Shown piece after piece: positions 1 through 6,749 of a stretch of DNA of 12,516 nucleotides; position 1 is the first letter of the stretch; each line of letters starts with the position of its first letter. This DNA is from Sulfotelmatobacter sp049792875 (lineage in GTDB: Bacteria; Acidobacteriota; Terriglobia; Terriglobales; Acidobacteriaceae): positions 1 through 12,516 of the forward strand of contig JBARBI010000369.1 of the NCBI GenBank assembly GCA_049792875.1, read 5' to 3'. The position numbers and the translations under genes are program-made. The notes beneath the pieces are model-generated. The model had not been told where the DNA came from, searched no databases, and saw nothing but the letters and a program-made list of their open reading frames with translations.

Positions 1-2
1 CT

Positions 3-1244
3 CTGCAATCGACTCGTCTGCTGGTGGCTCTCTTGCTCTGTGCCTCCGCCATCGGGGCACAGGTGACCACAACTGCTAAGGAAGTTACCGTTCAGGTTTC
101 GACCGCACAGCCCTGGACCGACGGCGGACTCGATCTACAATCCGGAGATGTGGCGGAAATCTCGGCCGCGGGCCCGTCCGGCAAGCAGGCCGTTGCCGGT
201 GTGCCAGCCTGCGATCCGAAAGGGGTGACCGGAACCACCGCCCAAACGGCCGACCTGCCGCTACCCAGCGCACCTGCAGGTGCGCTGATCGCCCGGCTCC
301 ACGCGCAGGGAGCGGTTCCCCTTCTAGTAGAAGCGAGTAGTCAGCTGCATATTGAAGAGGCCTCGCATCTCTGGCTGGGGATGAATATATCGGGCACGCC
401 GCTGTGTCACGGGGAACTTGTCGTCAAGGTCCACGTAATTCCCGCGGGCTCAAGAGCGACAAGCACTGCCGGCGAGCAGGCCACCAGGGGGCAGCAGCTT
501 AAATCCCAACTTGCCACCGCGGCCGAAGTCTTCATGTCGGGCCAGTTCGGCATGGGCACGTCGGAGACGGGTTCATCCAATGCGAACTCCGCGGGAACTG
601 CTACCTCGACCGCCGTGTCCGCCTTCAAGGTGTCGGACGCTCCTCTGGACGCGCAACTTCGCAAGGGGATCGACGGCTTGCCGCGCCGGGTCAACGACCA
701 GTTTCAGAATCAAGGCGACATGGTGAACTTTGTGATCGTCGGAGCGAAAAAAGACGTGCAGGCCGCCCTCGATGCCGCTTCCTGGCATGTCGCCGATACA
801 AACAATGAAAACGCTGTGCTCAACGCTGTCCTCGAGACTTACGACAACAAGGACTACCTGGCGATGCCCATGAGCACGCTATATCTGTTCGGGCGGAAAC
901 AGGATTTCGGCTACGAGATGGCGGAGCCCATTGCCATGGTGGCGAGCCGCCACCATTTCCGCATCTGGAAGGCACCTTTTGCCTGGCAAGGTCATGAAGT
1001 CTGGGTAGGCGCGGGCACGCACGACATCGGCTTCGCCAAGGACAAGCGCAACGGCAACGTCACCCACAAAATCGATCCTGCCGTTGATGGCGAGCGCGAC
1101 AACATCGGTAGCAGTCTGCAAAAGGCTAACAAAGTCAAGACGTTAAGCTATTACCTGCCTCCCAATCCTGTGCAGGACGCCAAGAACGCGACCGGAGACG
1201 GTTACCACTCCGATGGCAAGTTAGTGGTGATCGTCCTGCAATGA
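3..1244 (+). CDS. Secreted LecA-like / LssY_C-domain protein, 5' end outside window
   Basis: The reading frame is open from the first complete codon (base 3) to TGA at 1242-1244. A GTG at 24 could be a start, but in-frame codons before it encode an Arg followed by the hydrophobic stretch LLVALLLCASAIGAQ, a typical signal peptide, so the true start is probably just upstream of the window. Residues are numbered from GTG 24. Residues 20-140 resemble the PA-IL/LecA-type beta-sandwich: a W-T-D-G-G-L-D-L-x-x-G-D motif at 31-42, then G-A-L-I-A-R-L near 86-92 and a final G-E-L-V-V-K-V strand at 130-136. A low-complexity Ala/Ser/Thr linker (140-205) follows. Residues 225-390 match the LssY C-terminal domain, with the signatures RHHFRIW (309-315), WVGAGTHDIGF (327-337) and THKIDP (347-352), whose His and Asp residues are candidate metal or active-site ligands. 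The protein is predicted to be exported; its biochemical activity is unknown. The LssY_C call is firm and the lectin-like call moderate. Confidence 0.85.
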   Translation: MQSTRLLVALLLCASAIGAQVTTTAKEVTVQVSTAQPWTDGGLDLQSGDVAEISAAGPSGKQAVAGVPACDPKGVTGTTAQTADLPLPSAPAGALIARLHAQGAVPLLVEASSQLHIEEASHLWLGMNISGTPLCHGELVVKVHVIPAGSRATSTAGEQATRGQQLKSQLATAAEVFMSGQFGMGTSETGSSNANSAGTATSTAVSAFKVSDAPLDAQLRKGIDGLPRRVNDQFQNQGDMVNFVIVGAKKDVQAALDAASWHVADTNNENAVLNAVLETYDNKDYLAMPMSTLYLFGRKQDFGYEMAEPIAMVASRHHFRIWKAPFAWQGHEVWVGAGTHDIGFAKDKRNGNVTHKIDPAVDGERDNIGSSLQKANKVKTLSYYLPPNPVQDAKNATGDGYHSDGKLVVIVLQ

Positions 1245-1469
1245 AACCAAAACATCGCGCATCCGCAGTTGGCTAAGTCTCTCGTCTCCGCAAGCCGAAC
1301 CGCCAGCTCAGTTGGAGTCTTGTCTAGCCTGGAACCTGTTGCAGACTCTTGTTAACCAATCCACAATTGCCGCGTCTAATCCCACAAGAATCTGGCAATA
1401 CCTCGAGAAAAGCACCGCTCGCATAAAAATCGAGGGAACGCCAGGAAGACATCCTACGTATAACGTCCT
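1245..1469. other. Intergenic region, no gene seen
   Basis: No coding frame with a believable start and ribosome binding site is seen here. It holds an inverted repeat CCTCGA (1401-1406) / TCGAGG (1430-1435) with a 23-base A-rich spacer. A weak promoter-like pair TTGCAG (1339-1344), 17-base spacer, CACAAT (1362-1367) lies on the plus strand and could drive the gene at 1632. No clear terminator follows the stop codon at 1244. Confidence 0.4.
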
Positions 1470-1618
1470 GGGCGGGGTTCTGCCCCTCGCCGGACGGTTT
1501 CGATGCGGAGGTTATCGAAGGAAGGGAACCGCACCCCTGCGTGCACGGAGTCGTACGAAGCGCCAGTCTGTGAGTGGCGCCGAACGGATCGCACTGTAGT
1601 TAACGCGTTCGAAAAACT
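1470..1618 (+). promoter_or_regulatory. Inverted-repeat-rich leader upstream of the winged-helix gene
   Basis: Four successive inverted repeats lie directly upstream of the start codon at 1632. They are GGC-GGGG/CCCC-TC-GCC (1471-1491), TTCGAT/ATCGAA (1499-1504 and 1514-1519, 9-base spacer), GCGCCA/TGGCGC (1560-1565 and 1575-1580, 9-base spacer) and CGAACG/CGTTCG (1581-1586 and 1606-1611, 19-base spacer). Two self-complementary octamers, CGTGCACG (1540-1547) and TCGTACGA (1551-1558), lie between the second and third. If transcribed, this would give a densely folded 5' leader ending close to the ribosome binding site; some repeats could instead be protein-binding sites. I do not recognise it as a known riboswitch. 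The frame of the downstream gene is open back to 1503, but that stretch looks like leader sequence and not protein. Confidence 0.4.
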
Positions 1619-1631
1619 GGGGGATACCTCT

Positions 1632-2153
1632 ATGGACAACGGGCAGAAGGGAAACGGTTCGATCAGGCCAGTCGAGAGATATGACGTAGGCCACGTGCAA
1701 GAAGTCATCCGGCAGGCGCACGGCGAACTTCGCCAATTGCTGGAACAGCGCGCTGAAATCATGAAGCGCATTGGCACCGTCAAGCAGACGATCTCAGGCC
1801 TGGCGAATCTGTTTGGCGACGGGGTCTTAAACGACGAGTTGATGGAGTTGGTCGACCGCAAAAGCAGCGGGCGCCAGCCCGGCTTCACCAAGGCCTGTCG
1901 GATGATCCTGATGGAAACCGGTCACGCCATGAATGCGCGCGACATCTGTGATTATTTTCAGCAAAAAATGCCAGCGATGCTGGCCCGCCACAAGGACCCG
2001 ATGGCCTCCATCACGACTGTGCTGAATCGCCTGGTCGAATATGGCGAGGCACAGGCCGTGCTTCTAAACGGCAGACGGGCTTGGCGGTGGGTTGCGGAAA
2101 TGCCCGCGCCGGCTACCAGCAGCGAAGTACAAGTGGCCGCCAATCTAGGCTAG
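1632..2153 (+). CDS. Coiled-coil / winged-helix (HARE-HTH-like) protein, 173 aa
   Basis: The frame is open from 1503, but ATG 1632 is preferred: a G-rich ribosome binding site (GGGGGA at 1619-1624) sits about 7 bases before it, and upstream codons overlap palindromic leader sequence. Residues 20-60 form an amphipathic helix likely to be a coiled coil, ending in K-R-I-G-T-V-K-Q-T-I-S-G-L. Residues 84-153 look like a winged-helix domain: helices around TKACRMILME and NARDICDYF, then a helix SITTVLNRLVEYGEA, then a beta-hairpin wing closing with RRAWRW. This pattern (short helix, N-A-R-D-I, T-V-L-N-R-L, wing) is that of HARE-HTH-like domains, which bind DNA or couple to the transcription apparatus. 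No catalytic motif is visible. The gene is followed closely by a terminator and looks monocistronic. Role: probable DNA-binding or transcription-associated protein; the target is unknown. Confidence 0.8.
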   Translation: MDNGQKGNGSIRPVERYDVGHVQEVIRQAHGELRQLLEQRAEIMKRIGTVKQTISGLANLFGDGVLNDELMELVDRKSSGRQPGFTKACRMILMETGHAMNARDICDYFQQKMPAMLARHKDPMASITTVLNRLVEYGEAQAVLLNGRRAWRWVAEMPAPATSSEVQVAANLG

Positions 2154-2170
2154 GCCATCGAGGACGTCTC

Positions 2171-2203
2171 AAACCAGACACGGCTTTGCCGCGCCTGGTT
2201 TTT
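2171..2203 (+). terminator. Rho-independent terminator after the winged-helix gene
   Basis: Arms AAACCAG-ACACGGC (2171-2184) and GCCGCGC-CTGGTTT (2188-2201) pair around a TTT loop with two mismatches, and the downstream arm runs into five T residues (2199-2203). It sits 18 bases after the stop codon at 2153. The convergent ABC ATPase gene ends at 2213 on the other strand. In that direction the hairpin is followed by only three U residues, so it may act as a weak terminator for the operon too. Confidence 0.75.
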
Positions 2204-2212
2204 GTCTATGCA

Positions 2213-2926
2213 CTAGCCGGGCGGCAGTAACATCCCTTTCTCCAAGTGCCGCGTCACGTGCGCGTAAGACGCCGCATGCGGATCGTGCGTTACCATAACA
2301 ATCGTCTTGTGAAAGTCCTCGTTCAGACGCTTCAGAATCTCCAGCACTTCTGTTGCGGAATGGCTGTCCAGATCGCCTGTGGGCTCGTCGGCCAGCAGCA
2401 AGGTGGGATCACTCACGATCGCCCGCGCAATCGCCACGCGCTGCTCCTGACCACCCGAGAGTTGCTTGGGTAGGTGGTTGACTCGATCCTCCAAGCCGAC
2501 CAGCTTGAGCGCGGTCAAGACGTGGTCGCGGCGCTGTTGCGCGGTCAGTTTGGTCAGCAGTAGCGGCAGTTCAACATTTTCAAAGGCGGTGAGGACGGGG
2601 ATCAGGTTGAAGGTCTGAAAGACGTAGCCGATGTGCTCATTGCGCCAGCGGGCAATCTGCGAGTCGTTGAAGCGGAAAATATCCTGCCCCTGCACCAGCA
2701 GTTCGCCGCTGGTGGGCCGGTCGATGGCCGCGATCATGTTCAGCAGCGTGGTCTTGCCCGAGCCAGATGGTCCCATCAGTGCAAGGAATTCGCCCTTGGC
2801 GATGTCAATCGACACGTCATCGAGCGCCGTCACCTGAAAAGCATCGCGCTTGAAAACCTTGCTGACACTGCGAACCTGTACAACCTTGGTGGCCGTGGCA
2901 ACGTTTGTTTCTGCAACTGTGCTCAT
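2213..2926 (-). CDS. ABC transporter ATP-binding protein, LolD/MacB type
   Basis: This 237-residue nucleotide-binding subunit hydrolyses ATP in the cytoplasm to drive the FtsX-type permeases encoded upstream. All motifs are intact: Walker A GPSGSGKT (52-59), Q-loop Gln104 in VFQTFNL, signature LSGGQ (156-160), Walker B LLLADE (176-181), D-loop following GDLD, and H-loop His214 in VTHD. The stretch LIPVLTAFENVELPL after the Q-loop is characteristic of the LolD/MacB/FtsE family. The signature continues as LSGGQEQRVAIARA, with Glu where Gln is usual. The start ATG overlaps the stop of the fusion-protein gene as ATGA (2923-2926), implying translational coupling, with AAGGGG about six bases before it. 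It is the last gene of the operon. The substrate cannot be told from the ATPase. Confidence 0.95.
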   Translation of the reverse strand: MSTVAETNVATATKVVQVRSVSKVFKRDAFQVTALDDVSIDIAKGEFLALMGPSGSGKTTLLNMIAAIDRPTSGELLVQGQDIFRFNDSQIARWRNEHIGYVFQTFNLIPVLTAFENVELPLLLTKLTAQQRRDHVLTALKLVGLEDRVNHLPKQLSGGQEQRVAIARAIVSDPTLLLADEPTGDLDSHSATEVLEILKRLNEDFHKTIVMVTHDPHAASYAHVTRHLEKGMLLPPG

Positions 2927-4308
2927 GATTGCCCCTTAATTTTAATTTTGTCTCCATCTCTTAACGCGGGCGGCGCGGTGGTGATGACGCTTTCGCCCCC
3001 AACCAGTCCGTCGACCAGAGACCCATCGCTGCGCTGGCCTACTACGTGGATCTCGCGCGCGACCGCCTTTCCGTTATAGGCGATCAATACGATCTTCTTG
3101 CCGTCCCGATCGCGGATCGCCGTCGACGGCACGTACACACCCGAGGGCTGCTTGGCATTCTTCGGTGTGTCGTTGGCCAGGAATTTCACGGTGGCATTCA
3201 TTTCCGGGCGCAATTGGACAGCAGGATACTTGTCTGGGTTCAGTACCTGCACCTTCACCTGGACGGTGGCCTTCTGCCGGTTCGCCTCGGGCGAGATCTG
3301 GGCGATGACTCCGTCATATTCCTTGTCGGGATATGCGTCGGTTGTGACCTTCGCCTTCTGCGTGGGACCAAGGCGGGCGAAGTCGGCCTGCGCGATATCG
3401 AGCTCAACCTGAAGATCATTCAGGTCGGCCAGGGACACGACCGATCCCTGCGGTCCACCGGCGGCTGCGCTGGCAAACTGCGCCGTGATGAGCTCTCCCT
3501 TCTCCGCCGTGCGGTCGAGAATGGTTCCCGTCACGGGCGCGCGGATCACGGTGGCGTCGAGTTGCGACTGGGCGTAATCTAGCTGACCCTGCGCCTGCAT
3601 GAGAGCGCCTTGCGCACGAGCAATCTCCTCCGCCCGCGGACCTATCTTCGAAAGCTGAAACGCCTTCTCCAGAGAATTTACGCGCTGCTGGTCGGCTTCG
3701 AACTTCGCAGTAGCATCGTCCAGTTGCTGCCGTGAAACCACGCCGCTGCCCGCCAACTCTTTCGTGCGGTCCAAGGTCAACTTGTCGTTCACGAGGGTGG
3801 CGCGCGCTTCATCGAGATTGTGTTGCGCCTGCTGCACTTCCTCGGGCCGCGATCCGTGCTGCAGTTCATCCAGATAGGCGCGCGCATTTGCCACCGCGCC
3901 CTTGGCCTGTTCAAACGATGCGCGGAACTCTTGATCCTCCAGGCGGACGAGCACCTGGCCTTCCTTGACCTTGTCGCCCTTCTCCACGCCGATCCACGCC
4001 AGGCGGCCCGTGACCTTGGAGTTCACGTTGATGGTGTGATGCGCCACGATGTAGCCCGTGGCCGAGAGCACGGTGCCGCCTGCGTCATTGCCGCTGGTTT
4101 CTGCGGTGGCGCGGACGGCTTCGACTTCGGGTACGTCCGACGAGAACAGACGATAGGCCAACGCGATCACGCCAAGCAGCACAACGACAGCGAGCCCGCC
4201 AAGGATGTAGCGGCGCGCCCATGCCGGAGGCTCTCCGCCGGAGTCGCCGCGTTGGGTGCGGTCAATGCGCAAGCTCTGCAGGTCTTCGTGTTTTGTGTCT
4301 ATCGCCAT
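2923..4308 (-). CDS. HlyD/MacA-like periplasmic membrane fusion protein
   Basis: The frame is open upstream to 4455, but those codons run into the preceding permease gene and through a palindrome. ATG 4308 gives a normal 461-residue protein with a short basic cytoplasmic tail, although its ribosome binding site is weak. Residues 34-55 are a transmembrane anchor. A biotinyl-lipoyl-like half domain (about 92-130, with S-K-V-T-G-R-L and V-x-x-G-D-x-V-K-x-G-Q-V-L) is followed by a long Gln/Ala/Glu-rich coiled-coil hairpin (about 130-245). The second lipoyl half (A-P-V-T-G-T-I-L), a beta-barrel with Q-L-R-P-E-M-N-A-T-V, and a C-terminal membrane-proximal domain complete it. Such adaptors sit in the periplasm and link an inner-membrane pump to an outer-membrane channel. 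It pairs with the ATPase, with which it overlaps by four bases, and with the permeases of the same operon. No outer-membrane factor gene is in view. Confidence 0.92.
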   Translation of the reverse strand: MAIDTKHEDLQSLRIDRTQRGDSGGEPPAWARRYILGGLAVVVLLGVIALAYRLFSSDVPEVEAVRATAETSGNDAGGTVLSATGYIVAHHTINVNSKVTGRLAWIGVEKGDKVKEGQVLVRLEDQEFRASFEQAKGAVANARAYLDELQHGSRPEEVQQAQHNLDEARATLVNDKLTLDRTKELAGSGVVSRQQLDDATAKFEADQQRVNSLEKAFQLSKIGPRAEEIARAQGALMQAQGQLDYAQSQLDATVIRAPVTGTILDRTAEKGELITAQFASAAAGGPQGSVVSLADLNDLQVELDIAQADFARLGPTQKAKVTTDAYPDKEYDGVIAQISPEANRQKATVQVKVQVLNPDKYPAVQLRPEMNATVKFLANDTPKNAKQPSGVYVPSTAIRDRDGKKIVLIAYNGKAVAREIHVVGQRSDGSLVDGLVGGESVITTAPPALRDGDKIKIKGQS

Positions 4309-4357
4309 AAGAATGTCTACGTATCCAGCCTCCCCCAAGTTCGTGGCTTCGTCCCAC

Positions 4358-4376
4358 CGCCGGCAAGATGCCGGCG
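4358..4376. repeat. REP-like GC-rich palindrome inside the operon
   Basis: CGCCGGC (4358-4364) and GCCGGCG (4370-4376) form a perfect 7-bp stem around the loop AAGAT. It lies in the only sizeable gap of the operon (4309-4387), between the third permease and the fusion-protein gene. Compact palindromes of this kind are often dispersed, REP-like extragenic elements; this window contains only one copy, so its repetitive nature is inferred. In the transcript it could protect upstream mRNA or lower expression of the two downstream genes. Confidence 0.5.
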
Positions 4377-4387
4377 CTACTGGTTCG

Positions 4388-5578
4388 CTAGCTGCGCAGC
4401 GCGTTGAGAATATTCTGCCTCGCCGCATGCCACGCGGGCGCAAGCCCGCCCACAAATCCCATAATCAACGCAAACGCAATGGCGTACCCGGCCACCTGCG
4501 GCGTGATGCGCAAGGCGAACACCACTTCGCTGAAGGTGACAGCATTGGACGTGCCCGTCTGCATCCCGTTAAACGGAAGCATCAACAGGATCCCCGCCGC
4601 GGCGCCCAGCAGCGCCAACAGCAGAGACTCCAGCACGAACGACGTCAGAATGGCTGGCCGCGAGAAGCCAATCACCCGCAGCGTGGCAATCTCTCGTCCG
4701 CGATACGCCACCGCCGCATACATGGTGTTCATAGCCGCGAAAATCGAGCCGATCGCCATGATGAAGCCCACCACGATGCCGATTACTTTGATCGGTGCGC
4801 CGGAACTAGTTTGCTTGGCGTAATAGTCGGTTTCGAGCACGCCTTCGAGTTTCAACCGCTGATCGTCGCTGACCCGGTTCTTGAGGGCCTCGGCGGAAAT
4901 GGGATCGGTCGCGCGCAGGTATGCCGACGAGTAGCCTCCCTGACGATCGAAATCCGACGCCATTTGATTCACGTCGCCCCACACCTCGGACTCGTAGGCC
5001 GAGCCCCCGGCGTCGAACACTCCCACGACCTTCCACGATCCCTTGCCAAACTCCATCGTGTCGCCGATATTGGCGTGCGAAAAGCGCCCCTGAATCGATT
5101 TGCTGACCACAACCTCCCGCTGGCCAGTCTGAAACCAGCGTCCTTCCACCAATTTCACGCTCGGCTGCTTCCCTGGTTCGTCGGGTGTCTGCCGCATCTC
5201 AAGACCGTCGGGCATCATGCCCCGCACCGTGACGTTGACCTCGCCAGTGCCGTCTTTGCGTGGCAGGATGATGACCACCACCCACTCGCCCGACGTCATC
5301 GGTTCGCCATGACTGTCTTTCGCAATGCCGGGAAGCGTCTTGAGCGTGGGGAAAAGCGCCGCATCGAAACCGCCGGAAAGCTCCGCCTCCGATCCCTTGC
5401 GCAGCACGAGCACGTTCTTCGCGCTGCCGCTGCTGACAAACGCACGGTTCAGGCCCGCGATGAGCGCCATGAGAAAGATCGCTGTCGTAACGGTGAGCGC
5501 GATGCCCAACGCCGTCATGACCGTGAGCCCCTTGCGGAGCCTCAAATTGCGAACGTTATAGCTGATCGGTATCGCCAT
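4388..5578 (-). CDS. ABC transporter permease, FtsX/MacB family (third permease)
   Basis: This 396-residue protein has the standard FtsX/MacB topology. Transmembrane helix 1 is near 19-41, a large periplasmic domain spans about 45-260, and helices 2-4 are near 262-284, 309-336 and 360-383. The cytoplasmic coupling segment GREIATLRVIGFSR (294-307) contacts the ATPase, and the C-terminus carries the family-typical A-W-x-A-A-R-x-N-I-L-x-A-L-R. The start ATG 5578 lies 15 bases after the stop of the preceding permease, with GAGAG just upstream. It is clearly more distant from the two upstream permeases than they are from each other, especially in the periplasmic domain, so it probably forms a different half of the transporter. 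It would act with the ATPase and fusion protein of the same operon in export or lipid/lipoprotein extraction; the substrate is unknown. Confidence 0.93.
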   Translation of the reverse strand: MAIPISYNVRNLRLRKGLTVMTALGIALTVTTAIFLMALIAGLNRAFVSSGSAKNVLVLRKGSEAELSGGFDAALFPTLKTLPGIAKDSHGEPMTSGEWVVVIILPRKDGTGEVNVTVRGMMPDGLEMRQTPDEPGKQPSVKLVEGRWFQTGQREVVVSKSIQGRFSHANIGDTMEFGKGSWKVVGVFDAGGSAYESEVWGDVNQMASDFDRQGGYSSAYLRATDPISAEALKNRVSDDQRLKLEGVLETDYYAKQTSSGAPIKVIGIVVGFIMAIGSIFAAMNTMYAAVAYRGREIATLRVIGFSRPAILTSFVLESLLLALLGAAAGILLMLPFNGMQTGTSNAVTFSEVVFALRITPQVAGYAIAFALIMGFVGGLAPAWHAARQNILNALRS

Positions 5579-5593
5579 AAGTAAACTCTCAAC

Positions 5594-6745
5594 TCAGCCG
5601 ATGTGGCGCAGCCCATCCACAATGTTCATGCGCGACGCGTTGAACGCCGGCAAGTAGCCACTTACTAGTCCCAATACCAGAGATACCAGAATCGACAGGG
5701 CCGCCGTGGCCCATCGGACCTTCATGTTGAGGGGGATTCCGAGCCCGATGAAACTGTGCGTCAGGAACGCGATCACGGGAATCGCCACCAGAACCCCAAT
5801 CACTCCGCCAGCAACGGCGAGAGCCACGGATTCGCTCACGAAAATCGACAGCACCCGCTGGCGAGTGAAACCCAGAGTTTTCAGCACGGCGACTTCACGC
5901 GTGCGGCTGCGCACCGACATTGCCATCGTGTTGGCCGAAACGAGCATAATGGTGAACACCACCGCTCCGCAGATGCCCAGGATAAACGCCTTGATGTTCC
6001 CCAGCGAAGCGACAAAGCCCAACTGAAAAGCCCTCTCGCTCTCGGTCTTGGTCTGCAGCGGAGAGTTGCGGAACATACCATCAATCTCCCGCGATGCACG
6101 CGAGACATTGTCGGCCGAATCGACTTGCGCGGCGTACCAACCTGCCTGCCCTTTGAACCAGGGCACCGCTTCTTCCAGATACTTGGCATTGAAGTACAGC
6201 GCATTCTGAGGAGGATCGCGGTGATAAATCCCGCGAATCGTCAGATCAAGGTTCGTCGGAAAAATATTGGCCTGCAAAGTGACGCGGTCGCCGATCTTCC
6301 AGCCATATTTCGTCGCAAGCGTTACGTCCACCAGGGCTCCAGCGCGATCTTGCTGCCAGGCTTTCACCTGATCCGGCGGAACGATCTTGTCCGACGCCAC
6401 TTTCAGATACTCTTCCGGATCCGTCGCCAGTTGGGCAAAGAAGTGCTCCGGCCGGTCGTCGATGTAGCGGCCTCCGAACCAGGTGATCGGTGTTACGGCG
6501 GTCACTCCTTGAACGCTGCGGATCTTGTCGCGATAGAATGCCGGCAGAAAAAATGCCAGCGAGACGCGGTCGCGAACGATCAAACGGCGCGAAGCTTCAG
6601 GTGCGACCTGGTCCACATAAAACGATCGCCAGATGCAGATCATCAGCGTGAGCAACAGCAGCGAGAAGCTGATGCTCATCATGGTCAGCACACTCCGCCG
6701 CTTGTTCCGAAACGCACTGCGCACCACAAAACTGCCCAAGGTCAT
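5594..6745 (-). CDS. ABC transporter permease, FtsX family (second of a tandem pair)
   Basis: ATG 6745 is chosen over the in-frame ATG 6778. It lies 4 bases after the TGA of the preceding gene, with GAGG just before it, and gives the N-terminus MTLGSFVVRSAFRNKRRS, which aligns directly with the upstream paralogue. The 383-residue protein has helix 1 near 18-38, a periplasmic domain to about 250, and three C-terminal helices. The coupling segment is SRTREVAVLKTLGFTR, and the C-terminus NIVDGLRHIG is identical to that of the neighbour. Well over half of the residues match the upstream permease by eye, so the two arose by tandem duplication. It is predicted to sit in the inner membrane as part of the transporter powered by the ATPase at the operon's end. 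Whether the pair form a heterodimer or separate pumps cannot be told from sequence. Confidence 0.93.
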   Translation of the reverse strand: MTLGSFVVRSAFRNKRRSVLTMMSISFSLLLLTLMICIWRSFYVDQVAPEASRRLIVRDRVSLAFFLPAFYRDKIRSVQGVTAVTPITWFGGRYIDDRPEHFFAQLATDPEEYLKVASDKIVPPDQVKAWQQDRAGALVDVTLATKYGWKIGDRVTLQANIFPTNLDLTIRGIYHRDPPQNALYFNAKYLEEAVPWFKGQAGWYAAQVDSADNVSRASREIDGMFRNSPLQTKTESERAFQLGFVASLGNIKAFILGICGAVVFTIMLVSANTMAMSVRSRTREVAVLKTLGFTRQRVLSIFVSESVALAVAGGVIGVLVAIPVIAFLTHSFIGLGIPLNMKVRWATAALSILVSLVLGLVSGYLPAFNASRMNIVDGLRHIG

Positions 6746-6749
6746 AACC

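Noticed and set aside
1312..1599. 95-codon plus-strand frame in the intergenic region
   Set aside because: There is no ribosome binding site or recognisable domain, and it overlaps the structured leader.
1503..1631. N-terminal extension of the winged-helix protein to 1503
   Set aside because: The stretch is filled with inverted repeats, and a ribosome binding site precedes ATG 1632.
1245..1631. Possible tRNA or known riboswitch in the palindromic leader
   Set aside because: No cloverleaf with T-loop and anticodon arrangement was found, and no riboswitch core that I can recognise; only simple inverted repeats are supported.
4309..4455. N-terminal extension of the membrane fusion protein to an ATG at 4455
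   Set aside because: It would overlap the permease gene by 68 bases, read through a palindrome, and put a non-signal, Arg/Cys-rich segment before the normal cytoplasmic tail and anchor. ATG 4308 fits better.
4256..5584. 442-codon plus-strand open frame over the third permease, and a similar 342-codon frame at 5756-6784
   Set aside because: Both are rich in His/Arg, lack domains, and are fully antisense to well-supported FtsX permeases with clear membrane helices.
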